Assembly: GCA_963808165.1 (NCBI GenBank)
Contig: CAWEET010000001.1
Span: 434,001-498,000 of the forward strand
Source: Thiosocius sp963808165
Lineage (GTDB): Bacteria > Pseudomonadota > Gammaproteobacteria > Chromatiales > Chromatiaceae
Reading direction: 5' to 3'
DNA: 64,000 nucleotides
The notes under the pieces were generated by a model that worked only from the letters and a program-made list of their open reading frames with translations, did no database searches and was not told where the DNA came from. Shown piece after piece: positions 58,512 to 64,000 of the stretch (positions are counted from its first letter, which is position 1; the number at the start of each line of letters is the position of its first letter). The position numbers and the translations under genes were made by a program.

Positions 58512-59396
58512 TTAACGTGTTCCAAGAAGATGATTGCTTACTTGGCGCTCGAACAAGCGTTCAGCATTTTTATAGGCGACGCTTTCGGCTATAGAGCGCG
58601 AAAACTGGGCTAGCCATTTTCGATTGATCTTTATCAGATCCCGATACTCGGCCCATTGGCTGTTCGCCCATGTGTCCGATCCAACCATGAATCTGTCGGG
58701 AAAGCGTTCGATCACGCGTCGCCAGTCTGCATCGATGATGCCATCTTTGTTCATGATGTCGGACTCTCGATACGAGGTGTCGGCATATAGAGAGTCGTAT
58801 CTCGACATCATGGCTTCGACCACCTTTGCGGGCTCGATCATGCCTGCGTGCGCCCAAATGATACGCAGCTCCGGTTCCATGTCGTACAAGAGGTCTACCG
58901 GCGCTTTGCCTGAGTGAACATGTATCAGAAGGTCGCGTTCTATCGCGATCGCAGCGATTCGTCGGAGCAGCGCTTTGTCCTCGGTGCTGACTTCGTGCAG
59001 GTGAAATTCGCCAATGCCATTGTAAGGATGGATGGCCAGTCGGTTCGACAAGTACTCGAACATGTCAGGCAGAAGGGTCCAGTTCGTCGAATCGACCTCG
59101 CCGTGATAGGGACGAAGTCCAGGGACGATGCGGTTGGGTGCGAAGTTCAATAAGGTGAGGGTGCCTTCATCTGGTGTCGACGACACGAGTGCCATGGCCA
59201 CGCCGCTGTCATCCATCAGTTTTAGGACAGCTTTGGGCGGAACTGGATCCCACGCCTGGTCGTTGTAGTGCATGTGCGCATCGAAGATCGGGAGTTCTGC
59301 AATCGCATTGCCGATGTAATCGTGTTTTTCCTCGGCATCCGCGATGGCTGAATGACAAGCCGCAAGTGCAGTGACTATGACGAGCAGAATCTTCAC
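58512..59396 (-). CDS. Secreted amidohydrolase-2 family protein
   Basis: A 294-residue TIM-barrel protein of the amidohydrolase-2 class. A signal sequence MKILLVIVTALAACHSAIA has a possible lipobox (LAAC). Then come the metal motif FDAHMHYND, IGEFHLHE, LIHVHSGKAP, IIWAHAG and VGSDTW, the histidines and aspartate expected for a mononuclear or binuclear metal hydrolase. The GTG start is 9 bases after AAGGAG. Substrate unknown; a periplasmic decarboxylase or lactonase is possible. It stands alone next to repeat copy F. Confidence 0.8.
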   Translation of the reverse strand: MKILLVIVTALAACHSAIADAEEKHDYIGNAIAELPIFDAHMHYNDQAWDPVPPKAVLKLMDDSGVAMALVSSTPDEGTLTLLNFAPNRIVPGLRPYHGEVDSTNWTLLPDMFEYLSNRLAIHPYNGIGEFHLHEVSTEDKALLRRIAAIAIERDLLIHVHSGKAPVDLLYDMEPELRIIWAHAGMIEPAKVVEAMMSRYDSLYADTSYRESDIMNKDGIIDADWRRVIERFPDRFMVGSDTWANSQWAEYRDLIKINRKWLAQFSRSIAESVAYKNAERLFERQVSNHLLGTR

Positions 59397-59553
59397 GAAA
59401 GATACTCCTTGGTATCGCCCAACATTTAGGCCTTCAAATTCGCATGCTGACCTGGGGAAGACGGCGCGCCACCGTCCGCATGAATGCAGCGAAGCGCTCA
59501 GTCATTCTGGCTGAGGGCCTGTTAGTGACTATCTCTACATCACCATGATTATT

Positions 59554-59797
59554 GCTGCCAGCGAAATCGTCGACAGTCCTCGTTCACACCCCTCTAACTC
59601 CGCAGAATCCGCAGAAAAACTACTCCGGGAAACAATTCTGGCCGAACCTTTTCCTGGGGCGGTGGATCAAGGGGAGATCCTGATGATTGCGTGAGGAATG
59701 AATGAGTTAAGTTTCGGGCAAAACCGAAGGGCTGCGCAAATCAGGGCGTTAGGAGCACCCGGGGAGTGATTCGAACTCTCTTCGATTTTCGCGGCGG
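59554..59797 (+). repeat. ksgA-start repeat, copy F
   Basis: Full-length, more diverged copy: left arm CTCTAACTCCGCAGAATCCG, core keeping the ksgA-like CCAGAAT on the reverse strand, right end GCGTTAGGAGCACCCGGGGA. The mini-frame stops after 16 codons. It lies upstream of the amidohydrolase gene. Confidence 0.88.
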
Positions 59798-59882
59798 GTT
59801 GAATTGCCACTCCCAGACTCTTACTTGCTCCTGCCATAGGCTGGTAACCTGAGTCGCAGCACAACTTCGCAAGGATGCGATC

Positions 59883-60343
59883 ATGTTGCCGTTGCCGGCT
59901 GGCAGGGAAGCCAGGCTGGGTGTTGGCGCGCCGCTGTATGTGCACCACCGACCGGAGCGCACCCTCCTTTACCAAATCGTTGACGAATATTACCCGGCAG
60001 ATTCGGTGGCGGCGGGGTTGTATGCCCGCGGCTACCTGATTGCTTTGGGGCTGCTGGTGCTTTTTAATCTACGGCTATATGACGTACTCGTATTGACATT
60101 GGGTCTCGTGACCGGTGCGCTGACCGGGTGGAAGCCAAGGCAGTTGTCATCGGTGGCCCCGCGACCGAACTCGCTCCGGCGGTTGGATTCGTATCTTCGG
60201 CGATCGGCATCTATCTACTCGCGGCGCACACTGCGAGCCTTTACACCGAGGGCTGGCAACGAATCGCAATGCGCGTGATGGCCAGCTGGATTGCGGCGAT
60301 TGCGGCAATCGATATTGCGTTCATGTTGGTTCGATCCGCATGA
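59883..60343 (+). pseudogene. Chimeric remnant: IS91-like transposase N-terminus plus membrane protein, frameshifted
   Basis: The frame begins MLPLPAGREARLGVGAPLYV and then has HRPERTLLYQIVDEYYPA, which resembles the N-terminal region of IS91-family transposases. It then changes to hydrophobic membrane segments (GYLIALGLLVLFNLRLYDVLVL). At about 60125 the coding frame appears to shift: 60128-60343 continues with ELAPAVGFVSSAIGIYLLAA and ends in ASWIAAIAAIDIAFMLVRSA. The likeliest reading is a decayed membrane gene cut by a transposon end. Confidence 0.4.
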
Positions 60344-60560
60344 CCCGCGTGGCGGGCCGAGTGGACGCCAGCGCGGTCGATGGCACGCTGAGGGCGACCA
60401 CGAAGATCCCTCCCTCCCGTATGCCCACGAAGGACAGGTAGAGATCGCGCACCTGCTGCTGGCAGCCTATGCCCAACTGGTCCCGCGCCAGGGTCACCGT
60501 CGGCCCTTGTCGGGGCGGGCGGCATCGCAACGACCCGGCAACCCCAGTTCCGGTCGTCTG

Positions 60561-60860
60561 TCAGCGGCCATCCGATGCCACCAGCGTTTCCGATGACAAC
60601 TCAGCGAAGAGTTCGCTGTAGCGCTGAGCAAACAGACTCGGGTTGTCGAAACCGTATCGCTGCGCGACCTCAGCAATACTGTGCCGCGCTCGACTGGCGC
60701 AACGCAGCTCCCGGCGAACCGAGTTGAGCCGCCACTGTATCGCGAACCTGTAGGGTGACATCGCGTAACGTGCGTTGAATGCATGCTGCAATGTCCGTTC
60801 AGTGATGCGAGCGACTTCGCACAGCTTGGCAAGCTTCAAGGGATGCGCTGCCGAGTTCAT
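60561..60860 (-). pseudogene. C-terminal DNA-binding fragment of an AraC-family regulator
   Basis: 99 residues covering both helix-turn-helix motifs of an AraC/XylS regulator (PLKLAKLCEVARITERTLQHAFNARYAMSPYRFAI and HSIAEVAQRYGFDNPSLFAQRYSELF). The N-terminal sensor part of usual AraC proteins is absent and no frame continues it upstream, so it is probably a truncated gene, although stand-alone HTH proteins exist. Region 60861-61173 to its right holds no recognised gene. Confidence 0.6.
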
Positions 60861-61173
60861 TAGATTTCGGGACTATCAGCAGAAGTTGCGTTGTAACGTC
60901 GAACCTCCTCCACCAGGACTCATTACAGGACTCTTCGGGTATTCCAAGGGTCCGAAAGCCCCCTGGCGTCGATCCCCGTTGGTCGAGTCTGCATTGAAAG
61001 GCGGCACAGGAAACGAAGACACCGGGGGACACAAGCGGGTGTATCCGGCCACAGAATCCGCGACGGCCGGTCAGGCGATAATCAAGGTCCCAGTCCTGGA
61101 CGTCGGCACGCTCCCGTCGAGACCAAGAAACTGGCCGGAATGTCCTTCGGGTATTGCGAACCGTACGCGCCGG
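60861..61173. other. 313-bp region, nothing recognised
   Basis: Open frames here are shadows of neighbours; the missing N-terminal part of the AraC gene could not be found. Confidence 0.4.
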
Positions 61174-61866
61174 CTATTCCTCTGTGGCCATGCGTTTGCG
61201 TTGGCCAAGCGCCAGATAATAGTCTGCGAGGCTTGCTATCTCCTTCTCGCTGAGGGCGGTGGCGATGTTGCCCATGACGCCGTCCGGGTCGTTGTATCGT
61301 AGGCCGTCCTTGAACGACAGCATCGTCTCGACGAAGTAGTCGTGCGGCATACCGTCCAGGGCCGGTAATTCAGAGTCGCCGTCCTCGCCCCTGGCGTCGA
61401 TCCGATGACAATCGACACAGGCGTCCACGCCTCGACGCGCATCACCGCGCGCCACCAAATCCGGCGGCGTTGGTACCTCAACGTCTTCCATACTCGGCAG
61501 TGCCTTCGAGGAGAACCGCGCGGTGAGGTTTGCAATGTCCTGAGGAGTCAGCCTTTTGGCGATTCTCTTGATTCTGCCCCCATCACGATAATTGTGCTTG
61601 TAATCCCACAACTGCTTGAAGACATAGCGTGGATTCTGGCCGGCGAGATGCGGCACATCATCGTCGTCACTGATGCCGTCTTTGCCATGACACTTGCCAC
61701 ACTTTTTCGCAATCTTGGCGGACTGCCCAGGATCCCCTTTTGCCAGAATCTCGATTTGCTCGGGTGCAAGTATTCCCTGTGGCATCGAAGCGGCAGACGT
61801 CACGGAGGTGAGCCCCAAAGTCGCCGCGAAGGCGGCGACGCACACGATCAGCGGAAACCTGCTCAT
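61174..61866 (-). CDS. Dihaem c-type cytochrome (c4/class I type)
   Basis: A 230-residue exported dihaem cytochrome. The ATG at 61866 gives the signal peptide MSRFPLIVCVAAFAATLGLTSVTSA. Haem sites are CGKCH (after KIAKK) and CVDCH (after RRGVDA). The first domain has ISDDDDVPHLAGQNPRYVFKQL, like cytochrome c4, and the second has the matching LDGMPHDYFVETMLSF; methionine ligands are likely. It would carry electrons in the periplasm. A longer frame to 62055 is open but lacks a signal sequence at that start. Confidence 0.85.
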   Translation of the reverse strand: MSRFPLIVCVAAFAATLGLTSVTSAASMPQGILAPEQIEILAKGDPGQSAKIAKKCGKCHGKDGISDDDDVPHLAGQNPRYVFKQLWDYKHNYRDGGRIKRIAKRLTPQDIANLTARFSSKALPSMEDVEVPTPPDLVARGDARRGVDACVDCHRIDARGEDGDSELPALDGMPHDYFVETMLSFKDGLRYNDPDGVMGNIATALSEKEIASLADYYLALGQRKRMATEE

Positions 61867-62324
61867 AACTACCTGTCCAACCATACTACTGTCCAACCAC
61901 GGCTTCGATCGAGGAATCACGTCGTCTGTAAGTCGCAACCGCCAAGCGCAGGATGGCTGCGCACCCGCGGGAACATCGGGGAGAACCTGGCCGCTGTCAC
62001 AGACCGGCAAAGGTCCATTTCGGGGTTGTCCGCACACGCTGCTATTGGCTATCAATCAGCGCATTAAAAGATACTGCTGATCTCGCAAGGCCCCATGGCG
62101 CATCTCGGGGCTTTCGTGCCCGGCCACGGAAAGGGCGACTCAAGTGACCCCGATCGCGCCAGTTGAGAAGTCACTCGTCGAACGCCTCCGACAGGGTCAC
62201 GCCTGTGCGCCAGCCGCCGTAACGTGCGTCCAATCGGGGCCGAACGCCGCCCTTCCACCAGACGCGACCGGCGATGCACCCATCGGACCGCCGCCGCTGG
62301 GACTACCTCGCGATGCCAGTCTGC
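61867..62324. other. 458-bp intergenic region between two cytochrome genes
   Basis: No supported gene. It should hold the promoter of the dihaem cytochrome; nothing specific recognised. Confidence 0.4.
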
Positions 62325-62846
62325 CTACTCGACCAGGCCCTTCCACACATGGGGGACGGTCCCTTCCGGCAATCTCGAATGGCAGTTGCCGCAAGACTTG
62401 ATGACGTCGTTAATGGCGCCGCGCATCAGCTGCTTGTCCCGGTCACGCATATAGCGCTTGGCTGAGCGTTTGAGATGTTCCATCGCCTCGTGGCTGATCT
62501 CGGCGAACTCCTCGAACTGCTCCTCGCTCAGTTTTTCGGGGGCATCGCTCTCGAGCGTGTACTGGTACGCCTCTGCGGCATGCCACTCCATGGGCCCCAC
62601 CATGCCGAAGGTCCGCACGAAGGCTTCAGCATGCCGTACCATATTGTCGTTGTACTTCATTGCGTCATGATCGAGGATCATGCGCATGGAGATGACCTGC
62701 GACCGCAGGACAGAGACGACCTGCTCGATATAGGCATCGTTGGCGCTCTCCGTGTCCTCCTCGGCAGCCGCGGTCACCGACACGGCGCTGAAGATCAGCC
62801 CGACCATTAACATTCCTACGAATCGCCTCTCACCGGGAATTTGCAT
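62325..62846 (-). CDS. Cytochrome c'-like exported protein
   Basis: A 173-residue protein with a signal peptide (FVGMLMVGLIFSAVSVTAAA) and a helical body ending in one haem site CGNCH close to the C-terminus, the arrangement of class II cytochromes c'. Such proteins bind NO or serve as electron carriers. The ATG at 62846 follows GAAGGTGAGAG; a GTG three codons upstream is an alternative. Same direction as the dihaem cytochrome gene but about 460 bp away. Confidence 0.8.
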   Translation of the reverse strand: MQIPGERRFVGMLMVGLIFSAVSVTAAAEEDTESANDAYIEQVVSVLRSQVISMRMILDHDAMKYNDNMVRHAEAFVRTFGMVGPMEWHAAEAYQYTLESDAPEKLSEEQFEEFAEISHEAMEHLKRSAKRYMRDRDKQLMRGAINDVIKSCGNCHSRLPEGTVPHVWKGLVE

Positions 62847-63300
62847 CACTCTCACCTTCAGCCAAGATAAACATTTACCAACCCTCGTTCGGCCAGTCAG
62901 TCATGCATGTCGCAACACAAACACACGTCACCCCATCGTAAGGGGGGACTCCTGCTGGCAGAGTCGACCCGGGCAGACCCAGTCCCAGTCGAGCCAATCG
63001 GGCCACCAATCATCCGGCGCACGGCAAGGCGCATAGGCCCTGACGATTGAATGCGTTGTTTTGCATCGACGCCGCCTGCCGACAACCCGCCCGGGTGCCC
63101 GTTCGAACTGCGGTGACCTGCGCCACTTGTTGTCAGAACGAGCGGGCGTTGTCCCTGCGACCATCACAAGCCCAGTGGACATATCCGGTCATGAACCCGA
63201 GCGCCGAGCCGTATTGCGGGATATCATTGTTGCTAATATAAGCGTGTTCTTATAGATATTCAATGGTTATTGAGCTGGAATCGCAGCGGAGGTGTAAACG
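62847..63300. other. 454-bp intergenic region
   Basis: No gene supported. An AT-rich stretch (63225-63260) near the right end could carry a promoter for the small plus-strand ORF at 63301. Confidence 0.4.
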
Positions 63301-63488
63301 ATGCCGCGGATATTCTGGATTCTTGAATTCTCGGTGCGGGGTTGTTCGCACTCGCGATGCTACTCATGGCCTCTGGGATACCGGAAACCGGCGGTATCGT
63401 TGACTATCGTGCGTGGCTACTTCTCGCACTTGGCATTTTGGCCTTGACCCTTCCAACTTCCGGATTCCTTTCGCCTGGCAGCTCATGA
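63301..63488 (+). pseudogene. Frameshifted small membrane protein
   Basis: An ATG with GGAGGTG at good spacing starts MPRIFWILEFSV; near 63340 the frame seems to shift by one base, after which AGLFALAMLLMASGI and WLLLALGILALTLPTSGFL form two hydrophobic segments up to a TGA at 63486-63488. The 3' half overlaps the end of the minus-strand gene. May be a sequencing error, a dead gene or chance. Confidence 0.3.
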
Positions 63489-64000
63489 ATCCCGCTCTGC
63501 AGCACGACATAGTGCAGCTGCTCCTCGATATGCGCCCCATCGAGATAGTCCCATTCTTCGAGCTGAAACCCGAAAGAACTCGGCCCGACGTTGCGCACGC
63601 GGACATGCGTGGGTTGCTTGCCGGCATAGGTCACCATATTCATCATCACGACGGGGCTCGCATGGACCTCGGTCAGGTTCACTGTGTGCCACTGATGCGC
63701 ATTGCTCTGTCTACGACTGATGCTGCCGGCCTCGCCAATCACTTCACCGTAGGCATCGGTTATTACACCGGCCTCGGCCGCCAAATAGCCGACGCCCTCG
63801 GTGGTATGGGCGGTCTCGATAGCTCGTGACGCCTCCTCCTCGACCTTCACCTGGAAGCCTGATGCACTGACGCTGCGAATTCGCAACGCGGAGGTATCGA
63901 TCCCATCGTAGGTTTCGAAGGTACAAGAATGTACCGAATGAAATCCGGCAACCTTACCGACCCCGTCATCGAAGAGCTCGTCGCATGCCGGCAGCGTCTG
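63404..64000 (-). CDS. C-terminal part of a probable surface protein (5' end outside window)
   Basis: At least 198 residues, open to the window edge. Two similar segments can be seen: SALRIRSVSASGFQVKVEEE...VGYLAAEAGVI and HVRVRNVGPSSFGFQLEEWDYLDGAHIEEQLHYVVLQSG, which look like tandem beta-sandwich repeats of the H-type lectin kind found in secreted or cell-surface proteins. No signal peptide is visible because the start is missing. The tail GRVKAKMPSARSSHAR is basic. Confidence 0.55.
   Translation of the reverse strand, partial: QTLPACDELFDDGVGKVAGFHSVHSCTFETYDGIDTSALRIRSVSASGFQVKVEEEASRAIETAHTTEGVGYLAAEAGVITDAYGEVIGEAGSISRRQSNAHQWHTVNLTEVHASPVVMMNMVTYAGKQPTHVRVRNVGPSSFGFQLEEWDYLDGAHIEEQLHYVVLQSGIHELPGERNPEVGRVKAKMPSARSSHAR

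Noticed and set aside
38502..59797. CRISPR array made of the six repeats
   Set aside because: Units are 160-245 bp and 2-9 kb apart with genes between them; no spacers or cas genes.
40792..59797. Chromosomal integron cassette array
   Set aside because: attC-like boxes exist but spacing, cassette size, mixed gene direction and lack of intI in the window argue against it; kept only as a hypothesis in findings.

Overview
This window looks like a chromosome segment of a gammaproteobacterium, probably a free-living respiring lineage near the Chromatiales. The assignment is an inference from the unbroken order rpoBC-rpsL-rpsG-fusA-tuf-S10-spc-alpha, the close similarity of RpoA and RpoC to the E. 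coli proteins, the uvrA/MFS/ssb neighbourhood and a pair of c-type cytochromes. No rRNA, tRNA or CRISPR array was seen.

Region 1 (1-25.5 kb, + strand) is one continuous transcription/translation block: the 3' part of rpoB, rpoC, then rpsL-rpsG-fusA-tuf, which run directly into the S10, spc and alpha ribosomal operons including secY, rpmJ and rpoA, ending at rplQ and a strong terminator (25505-25531). Well-formed sigma70-type promoters lie before rpsL (nested in the hairpin that follows rpoC) and before rpsM. An unexpected terminator-like hairpin sits between rpsN and rpsH.

Region 2 (25.5-38.5 kb) is core but less ordered: a SAM hydroxide adenosyltransferase, a coiled-coil protein, uvrA, a YajR-like MFS carrier, hydroxypyruvate isomerase, a KefB-RCK-Usp fusion, ssb and ksgA (rsmA).

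Region 3 (38.5-59.8 kb) is punctuated by six copies of a roughly 160-245 bp repeat, all in the same orientation. Each contains the reverse complement of the ribosome-binding site, TTG start and first 11 codons of ksgA; the leftmost copy is the real ksgA start. The segments between copies hold: an interrupted DUF2971-like gene, an IS transposase and a ParE-type toxin-antitoxin pair; an MgtC/DUF4010 membrane protein and a dead PIN toxin; a long segment with DUF502, YihY, a membrane Mrr-type nuclease, a HigB-like toxin, a HigA-ImmA/IrrE fusion and a PLD-nuclease/helicase split by a stop codon; a zinc-uptake cluster (DUF2946-like protein, outer-membrane barrel, ZnuA, ZnuB) without its ATPase; and a YbiT-RRM-VF530 cluster followed by an amidohydrolase.

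Region 4 (59.8-64 kb) is partly decayed: a remnant with an IS91-like N-terminus, an AraC C-terminal fragment, a dihaem cytochrome c, a cytochrome c'-like protein, a frameshifted small membrane ORF and the C-terminal end of a probable surface protein that runs off the window.

The most unusual feature is the repeat family carrying the ksgA start region. The HigB / HigA-peptidase / PLD-helicase cluster is the best candidate for an uncharacterised defence module.
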